From NCBI GenBank assembly GCA_963723235.1, contig CAVRPV010000010.1, forward strand, positions 1-64,000: 64,000 nt of DNA, given 5' to 3'. This DNA is from CAIRTM01 sp963723235. GTDB taxonomy: Bacteria > Desulfobacterota > WTBG01 > CAIYCZ01 > CAIRTM01. The notes under the pieces were generated by a model, which saw only the letters and a program-made list of their open reading frames with translations, did no database searches and was not told where the DNA came from. Numbering within the stretch: position 1 is the stretch's first letter; each line of letters starts with the position of its first letter. Position numbers and translations under genes: made by a program. Positions 9,145 to 16,621 of this stretch are shown one piece after another.

Positions 9145-9201
9145 ATACATCTTGATGTTCCAAAATTGGATTTCAAGCATGAAGGTGGCGAGGGGAACAA
9201 C

Positions 9202-9304
9202 TTATGATTCAAATTCGTTTTTGGGTATGCCTGATTGTCGGACAATGGATTGGAGAGTTTTGAGAGGGGAGAGCTTTTTCAGAAAGAACGCGGAGCTTAC
9301 CCAA
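9202..9304 (-). pseudogene. Remnant of hicA toxin with the middle deleted
   Basis: Directly after hicB, overlapping its stop, the sequence reads LGKLRVLS, the usual HicA N-terminus. It then jumps, with a frame change, to LKTLQSIVRQSGIPKNEFES and a stop at 9202, which matches the C-terminal end of HicA proteins (LRSIIRQAG...EEF). The central double-stranded-RNA-binding-like core with the catalytic His is absent. About 34 codons remain where HicA normally has 60-80. The toxin should therefore be inactive. Confidence 0.65.
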
Positions 9305-9518
9305 CTGCGACCTCCACATGGGTTACATACACTTCTGAATGCAGGCGCGTTTTGATTTCCTCGGGGGAAGCTGTTTCAAAGAAAAGTTCGAGTGCTTCCT
9401 GAAGGTTGGTTCGGGACTCTTCGATCGTATCGCCCTGGCTGGCAATGTCGAGCTCAGGGCACAGAGACACATAGCCGTTGCCTTCGCGTTCAATAATGGC
9501 TGTAAGTTGTCTGTTCAT
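9297..9518 (-). CDS. hicB: HicB-like antitoxin
   Basis: The 73-residue product matches the HicB N-terminal domain: TAIIEREGNGYVSLCPEL, then GDTIEESRTNLQEALELFFE. HicB proteins neutralise the HicA mRNA interferase and often repress their own operon; this short form lacks a C-terminal HTH domain. The expected hicA follows on the same strand but survives only as a fragment, so this antitoxin appears orphaned. Confidence 0.88.
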   Translation of the reverse strand: MNRQLTAIIEREGNGYVSLCPELDIASQGDTIEESRTNLQEALELFFETASPEEIKTRLHSEVYVTHVEVAVG

Positions 9519-9761
9519 AGCAGTACACCATCGGTTGTTATTGTTAAATTACCTGCCCGATTAATCATGGGACACCATACCAGTTTTTTAACCCTTAGAG
9601 AAGCGTAAATTATTATGGTGCACTCGGCTAACTTTGAAAAGCTAATTCACAATGTCGATCCGATAACCGGCAGAAGTGCTTCGCAAGTTTACCTTCTTTA
9701 AGATTTCTCAGTCGCTTCGCTTTTTCGAAATGACAGTGTGTCTACCGTGTCCATGCAAGAA

Positions 9762-9786
9762 GGTGGACGTGCTGCGCAAGTCCACC
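9762..9786. repeat. GGTGGAC/GTCCACC palindromic repeat
   Basis: Same arms and same GTGCTGCGCAA centre as 9120-9144. Confidence 0.75.
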
Positions 9787-9899
9787 CTGCATCTACATCT
9801 TTAGAATTGAAATCCGGGGAGGAAGAAACTGCAAAACAGAGCGACTATGGGATGCTGACAGCGCTTAGCCCGGCGGCGGTGACGGGCAGGACATTGAAA

Positions 9900-9938
9900 C
9901 TTATATATTGAAATTAACTTATATTTAGCTTATATAAG
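9900..9938 (+). promoter_or_regulatory. CTTATAT repeat operator/promoter of the toxin-antitoxin pair
   Basis: CTTATAT occurs three times in direct orientation (9900-9906, 9918-9924, 9929-9935), and the last two overlap an inverted pair CTTATAT/ATATAAG (9918-9924 and 9932-9938). This is AT-rich sequence ending 12 nt before the toxin start, suiting an autoregulatory operator. No experiment supports it. Confidence 0.5.
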
Positions 9939-9949
9939 AAAGTGCCGGG

Positions 9950-10203
9950 ATGTACGAAGTTCTGTGGGAGAAAAAAGCGTTCAAGCAGTTGATGGCTATT
10001 CACCATGACCACAGGAAACCATTACCGAGGCAGTGTCGGGATTACACAACTGGCCCGCCTGCACAGGTGTTAAGCGCCTTGCCGGGCATCAGTATGCATA
10101 TCGCTTGAGGGTAGGGCGCTACAGAGTGCTGTTCGATGTTGGACTCGCCGTGCGCATCATACGCATAGAAGAGGTGAAAAAGCGCGATGAACATACCTAC
10201 TAA
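9950..10203 (+). CDS. RelE/ParE-family toxin (one frameshift)
   Basis: The ATG at 9950 begins MYEVLWEKKAFKQLMAI, a RelE-type N-terminus. The frame breaks near AGGAAACCATT (about 10018). In the next frame the rest of the family pattern follows: LHNWPACTGVKRLAGHQYAYRLRVGRYRVLF, then VRIIRIEEVKKRDE, ending at the stop at 10203. (The long string is a joined reading and is given only to locate the KRL...YRLRVGRYRVLF core.) RelE toxins cleave mRNA on the ribosome. The gene overlaps the downstream antitoxin start by 17 nt, the usual coupling. Length is about 84 residues, normal. Confidence 0.75.
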
Positions 10204-10522
10204 GCATCAGGTCATTCAAAAAGACGGCAAGCCCCTGTTCGTGCTTGTGCCCTACGATGAATATGTGCGCAGCACTACGCGCAGCGAATCGAAAACCTAC
10301 CTGCCGCACGCTGTTGTAGAAAAAGCCGCCGTAGAGGGCAAAAGCATGGTCAGGGCCTGGCGGGAGTACAAAAAGATGTCGCAGGCGGAAATTGCCGGCA
10401 GGCTCGGCATAACACAGGCAGCCTACAGCCAGCTTGAAAAGTCGCAGGACCGGATGCGGGGATCAACCCTCAGGAAGATCGCAGCTGCGCTTGGCATCAC
10501 AGAAGCGCAGTTGGAGATGTAG
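10187..10522 (+). CDS. Xre-family antitoxin with Phd-like N-terminal segment
   Basis: The 111-residue product has two parts. Residues 1-35 (IQKDGKPLFVLVPYDEYV) resemble the start of Phd/YefM-type antitoxins. Residues 50-110 form an Xre helix-turn-helix (MSQAEIAGRLGITQAAYSQLEK, helices 2-3) that should bind DNA. Overlap with the upstream RelE-like toxin gene makes it the likely antitoxin and repressor of the pair, in toxin-first order as in higBA. The CTTATAT repeats upstream of the toxin are the probable operator. Confidence 0.85.
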   Translation: MNIPTKHQVIQKDGKPLFVLVPYDEYVRSTTRSESKTYLPHAVVEKAAVEGKSMVRAWREYKKMSQAEIAGRLGITQAAYSQLEKSQDRMRGSTLRKIAAALGITEAQLEM

Positions 10523-10545
10523 CCGGGGCGGTGCGGAGGAAAAGA

Positions 10546-10624
10546 AAGTCCAAGGTCTAAAGTCCGAAGTCCAAAGTCCGAAGTCCAAAGTCTAAAGTCC
10601 GAAGTCCGAAGTCAAGAGTCCAAG
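10546..10624. repeat. Heptanucleotide tandem repeat, array 2
   Basis: About ten imperfect 7-nt units alternating AAAGTCC, GAAGTCC and AAAGTCT, directly after the antitoxin gene. Confidence 0.75.
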
Positions 10625-10689
10625 GGTTTACAACATAGAATCTTAAAAAATACTAAGGCTGGATGCCGGACTCCGATCAGGCATCCAAA

Positions 10690-10906
10690 AATCAAGAAGC
10701 GGTTTTTGTTCGTTCATTTCTTTGCTCGCTCCAAAGAAACGAACCAAAGAAAGTGCGCCCTGCAACTCGTCCGCCTGCGTCGGATTCCCTCACAAAAGGC
10801 ATGTTCACGGCGGCGGCAAGAACTCGCACATTCGGGCGCTCAGACAGCTTGCCGCTCGGCATCCGTGCCCATGCCTTTTGTTCGGCATCGTTGCAACGGG
10901 GTTAAA
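10690..10906 (+). repeat. Structured dispersed repeat, copy 5
   Basis: Left arm 10791-10820 pairs with 10848-10880. The 27-nt loop 10821-10847 is identical to copies 2 and 3. Stem sequence differs (inner GCGGCAAG/CTTGCCGC, outer ACAAAAGGCATG/CATGCCTTTTGT) but pairing and the bulge are kept. A GTTCGTT...TTTCTTTG/CCAAAGAAACGAAC palindrome lies at the outer end near 10705-10750. Confidence 0.85.
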
Positions 10907-10996
10907 AAACTAAAATCCGCAAAGCCTAAGATGTATAGATGAAGGGTGCGCCGTGCGCACCACACTTAAACTTTATGGGTGAAATTCTATAGGGTT

Positions 10997-11038
10997 AAAC
11001 CTGCACTTGTTACTGGCTAGTTAATTGAGTGCAGGTTT
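10997..11038. repeat. 11-bp inverted repeat after the solute-binding protein gene
   Basis: AAACCTGCACT (10997-11007) and AGTGCAGGTTT (11028-11038) are perfect inverted repeats with a 20-nt spacer, 35 nt past the stop of the minus-strand gene. It could act as a transcription terminator stem, but no T-run follows, so its role is open. Confidence 0.5.
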
Positions 11039-11072
11039 GACCCCAATGACTTTGAGAATTGCAGATGCTCGG

Positions 11073-12101
11073 TCAGTTGTCACAGGCATTGCCGGTTCCG
11101 TCATGATCGGTATCCGCCTGGTCGGCATTATATTTGTCCGGGCAATTGTCTGAGGCGTCTGTAATGCGGTCCTTATCCCGATCTTTGTCCCCTGCGACCC
11201 AGATTGGAACCCCCGAAAAGATCTTCAAATCAATCGACCGCAACCCGGGAATGGCTGGTTTCGGGTTAAAGGACAAATAGGCATTATTGATTCCTTTAAC
11301 GACATTGTTGCTGCATACCTCTATGTCGTTTTTATATTGGTTTACAATAGTCTGATTCTTGAAATATGCATTGGACAGTCGGGCGGACAGCATTCCCGAA
11401 CAGATCGTTGCACCGGTATCCGCTATCATATCATTCATGGTCTGATACGATGACGTGTCTTTAACGTGGAGGTACCACCCGGTTGTCAGGACCATGGAAG
11501 TAAACCGCGCTATGTCTCTTCTCCTTTGTGAAACCCCGTTTAGGGTGGCCGTCCCTCCAAGGGCTGCATTCAAGTTGCTGATGTCGAAAAGACCGTCATT
11601 TAAACTCTTAAATAGAAGAGAGCTGCTTGGGGGGTAAATTTCAACATGAACTATCTCAATAGGTTTGACTAATCCGTATCCTTTGCCCAGCTCATCAACT
11701 ATTGCCCGTATGATTTTTTCGTTAATGTCGTTAAAAATATCGAAAGAACCCTTCAACCCCTTTGTATCGTACGTGCCGACCCTGATCTTTCCGCTGCTCA
11801 ATATATTTGCCAGCAGGCCGGTGGGATTTGTGGGAAACTTGACTTCGTCAACATTTGGATAACAGTCTGCAACGGTGACCATAAGCGGTCCGGCAACGGG
11901 GTCATTATCTACCATCGCTCTGTATTTACCACTGTCCACCACACGCACGAAAGCAGCATCCAGCGCAGCCACCAGTTGGTCATTGCCCTGCCCAGGATAA
12001 TCTTCCGCGGAAACGGGGCTTAAGAGTACGGTCGAGAAAAAGCAGGCCGTCAATACCGCAAGGATAGAAACGAAATGGTTCTTAACGCTTTTTTTTGTCA
12101 T
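11073..12101 (-). CDS. Periplasmic solute-binding protein with thrombospondin type-3 tail
   Basis: The ATG at 12101 (GCAGGGAGTGCAGC upstream) starts a Sec signal peptide ending SPVSA. The body resembles family 3 amino-acid/ligand-binding proteins: GKIRVGTYDTKG near residue 105 as the first strand of lobe 1, DISNLNAALGGTATL, and RRRDIARFTSMVLTTGWYLHV as the hinge region. The last 40 residues (DKDRDKDRITDASDNCPDKY, then DTDHDGTGNACDN) are thrombospondin type-3 Ca-binding repeats, typical of cell-surface or outer-membrane proteins and unusual on a transport receptor. No permease or ATPase gene is nearby, so it may be a sensor-like or enzymatic variant. Confidence 0.75.
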   Translation of the reverse strand: MTKKSVKNHFVSILAVLTACFFSTVLLSPVSAEDYPGQGNDQLVAALDAAFVRVVDSGKYRAMVDNDPVAGPLMVTVADCYPNVDEVKFPTNPTGLLANILSSGKIRVGTYDTKGLKGSFDIFNDINEKIIRAIVDELGKGYGLVKPIEIVHVEIYPPSSSLLFKSLNDGLFDISNLNAALGGTATLNGVSQRRRDIARFTSMVLTTGWYLHVKDTSSYQTMNDMIADTGATICSGMLSARLSNAYFKNQTIVNQYKNDIEVCSNNVVKGINNAYLSFNPKPAIPGLRSIDLKIFSGVPIWVAGDKDRDKDRITDASDNCPDKYNADQADTDHDGTGNACDN

Positions 12102-12132
12102 GCTGCACTCCCTGCTTAATTATGAAAAATAT

Positions 12133-12205
12133 AAAAGTCCAAGGTCTAAGGTCCAAAGTCCAAAGTCCAAAGTCTAAAGTCTAAAGTCTAAAGTCTAAAT
12201 CTGAG
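12133..12205. repeat. Heptanucleotide tandem repeat, array 3
   Basis: Ten 7-nt units, AAAGTCC changing into AAAGTCT along the array. An inverted short relative (TTGGACC/TTGGACT units) is at 12424-12462. Confidence 0.75.
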
Positions 12206-12241
12206 TCTCTAAAGTCAAATATCAAAGGTTCAAGATTTAAA

Positions 12242-12320
12242 TCCCCCTTTGGCAAAGGGGGGTAGGGGGGATTTGCCGGAAGAATAAAATCCCCCTGTAT
12301 CCCCCTTTTTGAAAGGGGGA
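12242..12320. repeat. C/G-run repeat block, copy 2
   Basis: Nearly identical to 2388-2457, same orientation, with the same internal TTTGCCGGAAGAATAAAATCC. Confidence 0.75.
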
Positions 12321-12388
12321 AATCGTCGCGTGACGCGACGTGACAGTTCGCATAGCGGACTCGCGAAGCGCAGGCCCTCCATAATAAA

Positions 12389-12413
12389 GGTGGACATGCT
12401 GCGCGGGTCCACC
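12389..12413. repeat. GGTGGAC/GTCCACC palindromic repeat
   Basis: GGTGGAC and GTCCACC arms around ATGCTGCGCGG. Confidence 0.7.
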
Positions 12414-12472
12414 CTACATCTTCGTCCTTGGACCTTGGACTTTTGACCTTGGACTTTGGACAGTCGTTTAAC

Positions 12473-14202
12473 CTACATCCCCAGTTCTTTGCGGAATTCC
12501 TCAACCGTTGCGCCGATGACGTCGCTGCGTCCATGTTCGCGCGCATAATCCTCGGTGCCGGACACGGCTGCCTGGCGGAAAGGGGAGGGCACAAGCTCAA
12601 GCATGCCCTTTGCCTCATCATCCCACGGCATGGTGAAGGTGAGGCTGTGAGATCGGCACTTCCTCATCTTCCTCCGCTGCCGGGGCGGGCGCAGCATCAT
12701 CACCGAACACGGCGGAGAACTTTGCCTTGAACTTGGTCGGGGTGAACTTGTCGGACACTTCCCTGAAAATTGAAAGCGTCACGTTCGTGCCGCGCTCTTT
12801 GGCCATCTGCTCGGCCACGGAATGCAGTTTTTTCAAGGCAGTGGCGCGCACAAAGTGCGGTATCATCTCGCCCACCTTTATCATGGCCTGCTCAGCCGCG
12901 ATATCCCAGGGCACCGAGCCCGTTGATATGGAGCCCATCATATCGCCCTTGGTCTCAAGGAATATGCCCATGTAGACCTCGTTCACCAGGCCTTCAACAA
13001 GGTACTTGGCGCCCATGAATCCCATGAACGGGCAGTTCTCGGAGCTGAGATAGCCGATGGTGGGAATGTCGGAAAAAATAAAATTCTTAAACCCCTCATC
13101 CATGCTCACTTTCTTATCGTAGAAATTGCCGTAGATGACCATGGGGCCTTTTTCAACGAACTTGTCGCGCTTCTCCTCGATGGTGGGGCTTATGAGCACA
13201 TCGTCGCACAGGGCCTCAAGCCGCTTTGCGGCATCGGGGTTGCTCACCGCAGTCATGACAATACCAACGCCGACTTCCTTATTGAGAAATTCGCTGATGC
13301 CCACGGCATAGGTGTTGGCATTTTCAAGGACAGGGCCGCCGTCATCTCGAAGGTGACGGTAAAGACCATGTTTGATGAAATGAACTCGAAGGCATTGGCC
13401 ATGGTTTCTTTCAGATACGGCCCGGCATCGATCTTGAAAAAGCCGGCGACTCTCTCAAGCCATGCCGCCGAATTGCCGAACCCGATGGGGATAATATCGG
13501 CCATGTACGGGATGCCGAAGCGCTTCTCCATCTCCTTGGCCACGCCGCACGCCGCTGTCATAGGGATAGATGCAGAGATTGAGCTCTGCCTGCGCGGCAT
13601 TTTTGATCTGCTCGATGGTCGCGCCTGCGGTGTAGACGCAGTTGACGCGTCACGCCGATGCCTGCAAGCATGCGCGTCAGCTCATACACATCGGCCCGCC
13701 AGTTGAAGGTTGAAAACGTCGGGCCGATGATATTGACCGACCGGGGCACTTTTTTGACCGTCGGGTCGACAAGGTCGAGAATGCGGATAAAGGCCGTCTC
13801 CTTGCCGTCCACAAGCGAGCCGCCGATGGGCGGGTGAATGATGACCGTATCCTTAAAACCAACCTTCTTCACCACGCCTTCCACATCGTCGCGCGTTACT
13901 TCAACCGTCGGGGCGGTGACGATAAGAATCGCGCCGGGCTTCTTTGCCGCGATTTTCTGAAGCGTGGTCTCCATGCGGTCTTCTGCGCCCTGCATGATAT
14001 TGGCATACGAGAGGTTGGTGGTGTAGAGCTCGCAGGTCCAGTCATTGACCAGGGCATTCACATGCTGGTTGATATAGCAGCCCGGCGGCGAATGGAAGAT
14101 GGTGTCAGCGCCCTTGATGCCCAGGCATGCCCACAGAGCGCCCTCAAAAGCCGAAGGGGTGTGCAGTTCCTGCATCTTGAAATCTTTTTGTGTCTGCGTC
14201 AT
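12473..14202 (-). CDS. Nitrogenase-like component-1 subunit with tandem PCP_red domains (BchB-like; frameshifted)
   Basis: The start at 14202 has GGAGGCTGAC upstream and follows the stop of the preceding subunit (TGACATG), so translation is coupled. Residues 1-200 match the nitrogenase/DPOR component-1 fold: FEGALWACLGIKGADTIFHS, then PPGCYINQHVN with Cys42 where BchB has an Asp ligand, and GAEDRMETTL. Frames change near 13645, 13568, 13340 and 12650; across them continue CVYTAGATIEQIKNA, CGVAKEMEKRFGIPY, VISPTIEEK-like and SSENCPFMGFMGAKYLVEGL. Two PCP_red-type domains (PF08369, otherwise the C-terminal domain of BchB/ChlB) follow: VPWDIAAEQAMIKVGEMIP...FVR (12760-12920) and MPWDDEAKGMLELVPSPFR (12476-12631), joined by an acidic Ala/Pro linker. 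The whole is about 575 residues. It is the probable catalytic partner of the 14204-15441 product; substrate unknown. Confidence 0.8.
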
Positions 14203-14203
14203 G

Positions 14204-15441
14204 TCAGCCTCCATATTTCCGCATAAGGCCCTGCCAGGTTTCATAGACGGGCTTGTGCATGTTTTTGAAAAAATTAGTGCCAAGATCAATGGCATAGTCA
14301 TAGCCGTATTCGCAGAGATACAGCATGTTGATGAACGTGGGCACAAGGCGCGAAACGCACTCGGGCTGGGCCTGAAACTCAACCGACACGGCCGTTGGCT
14401 TCACCCGGTCGATCACGTCGCCGATCAGGTCGAAATCCTCCTCGATAAAGGTGACGCCGTAGCGCTCCTGCATGAGCTTCTTTTCCTGCTGGTAGAATTT
14501 GTTCTTCATGGACGGCACCACGAAAACCTCGGCGCCGAACTCGGCAAAAATCTTGCCGACCGACACTTCGTTTGCAGGCCCTGCCACCATGAGCATGCGA
14601 ACCTTCTCTTTGGCAAAGCGCTCGCGGATTTTCTCAAGCTCAGGCTTCACGCGCTTTTCTTCCGCATCCACAAGGTCATGCAGCTTCTGGTTCTTCAGCC
14701 GGTCGGCAATGCCGCGCAGAAAGTTTGACGTGCCCTGAATGCCTGCGGGTATTTCGATAAACTCAACCTCGCCGCCGAAGTTTTCATTCAGATGCTTGCA
14801 GGTGAGCCAGGGGGTTATGTGAATGGGGTAATATTTTTCCGCGCAGACGATCTTGCTCATGCTGTCGATATGGGGCGTAGGGAAAACAAAGTACGGAATA
14901 TCGGCCTTCTTGAAAAACATTTCAAGGCATGCCAGGTTGCCCGCGTCCTGGCCCGTGCGGCCGACAATGCCGATGGAGCCGGGCACCTTCTCCTGTTTCT
15001 CGAACGTGTCGATGACCGCAACCCAGGCGGCATCAGAGCCCAGGGGCATGGAGCGCGGATAGTTGAAGCCGGTCAGGCAGGTGCTCACCTTCAGCTCCGG
15101 GAATTTCCTGTTTAAGCTCGATGATGACGCCATCGATATCCTCGCCGATGAGCTGGGGGATGCAGGTATTGATGATGACGATGACTTTCGGGATGGTATT
15201 TCTTATACAGGTTTTTCACCTGCAGCTTCAGGCCCGCCTCGCCGCCGAAAATGACGTCGCTTTTGTTGACCAGCGTTCCGGCGGTCACAAGCTGCGCCGG
15301 GCGGCATGACATGGAGCCCACCTGGTTCTGGTAGGAGCAGGGCTGCGGCCCGTGCAGAAGGGGTATGACGCCTTCGATTTTCCCGAGGCTTGCCAGGGCC
15401 TGAATCGTGGAGCAGCAGTGTTCATAATGTTTCAGGGGCAT
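14204..15441 (-). CDS. Nitrogenase-like component-1 subunit (NifK/BchN-like; frameshifted)
   Basis: The start at 15441 has a strong GGAGG. Near the N-terminus EHCCSTIQALASLGKIEG and PLLHGPQPC follow the NifK pattern; Cys10, Cys35 and, after the first frame change, a Cys in INTCIPQLIGEDIDGV at about residue 93 have the 25- and 58-residue spacings of the P-cluster ligands of NifK. Two one-base duplications (about 15198 and 15107) explain the breaks; beyond them about 300 residues are intact (VSTCLTGFNYPRSMPLGSD, GSIGIVGRTGQDAGNL, PHIDSMSKIVCAEKYYPIH, VAGPANEVSVGKI). It is about 412 residues long, in the range of BchN/NifD-like subunits. It should form the hetero-oligomer with the downstream subunit and take electrons from the two NifH-like proteins. 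Confidence 0.82.
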
Positions 15442-15649
15442 AGAGACCTCCTAATGCAGATTGCCGATTTTGTATTGCGGAATTTTGAATCCCGCAGATT
15501 CATCCTTGTTGCTGGAAACAGTAGGCTCGGCTTCCGACATGATGCGCACGCCCATGCATTTTAATGAGTAAACCAATTGCAACCAATCGAACTAATTCAA
15601 CCTAATGAAACATTTTTTAAATCTAAAATTCGCATTCCAAGCATAATCG

Positions 15650-16506
15650 TCAATGCTTTCTCCCTGCTGCCTGTGCCCACCAGGCATGCAGCTCTTCAAA
15701 GGTAAATGATGTGGGCACGGAAAAGTTCCTTGTTGTTCCAGATCGATTCTGCGAGCTGCCGGAATGCTTCGCATTCGGCCGTATCGGGCGCATGCTGGAA
15801 AAGGGTTAGGCCCTTGCCCGAGCACTCCTTTATCTTTTCGCTGTAGGGAATAAAGCCGACAAGATGGCTGCCGAGCTTGCGGGAAAATTCATCCAGAATG
15901 GTCTGCTCGTCTTTCAGCTCACGGCCATTGCCGATAATGCCGCCGAGCCTGACACCTGAGCGGGCATTGAAGCGCGACAACGGCCTTGCAGATATTGGAG
16001 GCGGCAAACAGAACCTCGAGCTCGCCGCTGCTGACGATATAGACCTCGTTGGCATGGCCTTCGCGGATGGGCATGGAGAAACCGCCGCACACCACGTCGC
16101 CCAGCACGTCGTAGAGCACCACATCGAGCTTGAGCACTTCCATCACATTGAGATGCTTGAGCGCCTCGATGGCCTCCACCACGCCCTTTGCCGCCGCAGC
16201 CAAGGCCGGGGTCAGGCCCGCCGCTTTCGGCGCAGAAAATCCTGCCCGAGCAGGTATCGTTGAGGGGGCTTTCAAACACCACCTCATCCATGACAAGGTT
16301 CTTTACATCAAAGTCCTTCTTGCGCAGGGTGCCAAGCACGGTCTGCGCCATTTTGCCATTCAGAAGCAGGCGCGTGCTGTCATGCTTGGGGTCGCAGCCC
16401 GACATGCAGCACCCGCAAGCCCTTTGGCCGCCAGGGCAAAGGTAATATGGGATGACACCATCGACTTGCCGATACCGCCCTTACCGTAAATCGCTATTTG
16501 CCGCAT
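15650..16506 (-). CDS. NifH-like iron protein 2 (frameshifted)
   Basis: The start at 16506 (AAAGAGGTTTACTC upstream) reads MRQIAIYGKGGIGKSMVSSH, a P-loop with Met after the Ser. Two extra bases (in GGGCTTGCGG and TCGGGCTGC) displace the frame; correcting them gives VGCDPKHDSTRLLL. Later breaks near 16200, 15960 and 15705 are bridged by CAESGGPDPGLGC (first cluster Cys), DVLGDVVCGGFSMPIRE (second cluster Cys and switch II) and the C-terminal FTFEELHAWWAQAAG, ending at 15650. The two cluster Cys are those of NifH/BchL, which bridge a [4Fe-4S] across a homodimer. The residue modified by DraT in NifH (Arg of AGRG) is Lys here (GGKG). Role: ATP-driven electron donor to the component-1 pair. Confidence 0.82.
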
Positions 16507-16621
16507 GAGTAAACCTCTTTAAAATTTATTGTGACGAATTCTATGAATTACCGTTATTCACGACATGCAGAGACACTTGCATGAACCTGTCTCGCAATCC
16601 ATACATTAATGCCATGCAGGC

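Larger units (their letters stand above)
9519..9949. other. Intergenic stretch between hicB and the relE-like gene
   Basis: No gene supported. It holds a GGTGGAC/GTCCACC palindrome (9762-9786), a short TTTCTCAGTCGCTTCGCTTTTTCGAAATGACA repeat-like segment near 9705 (given here in outline only) and, at its right end, the CTTATAT repeats upstream of the toxin gene. Confidence 0.55.

Noticed and set aside
7802..12205. Repeats near 7.8, 10.5 and 12.1 kb considered as a CRISPR array
   Set aside because: Units are 7 nt in tandem without spacers, and no cas genes are present.
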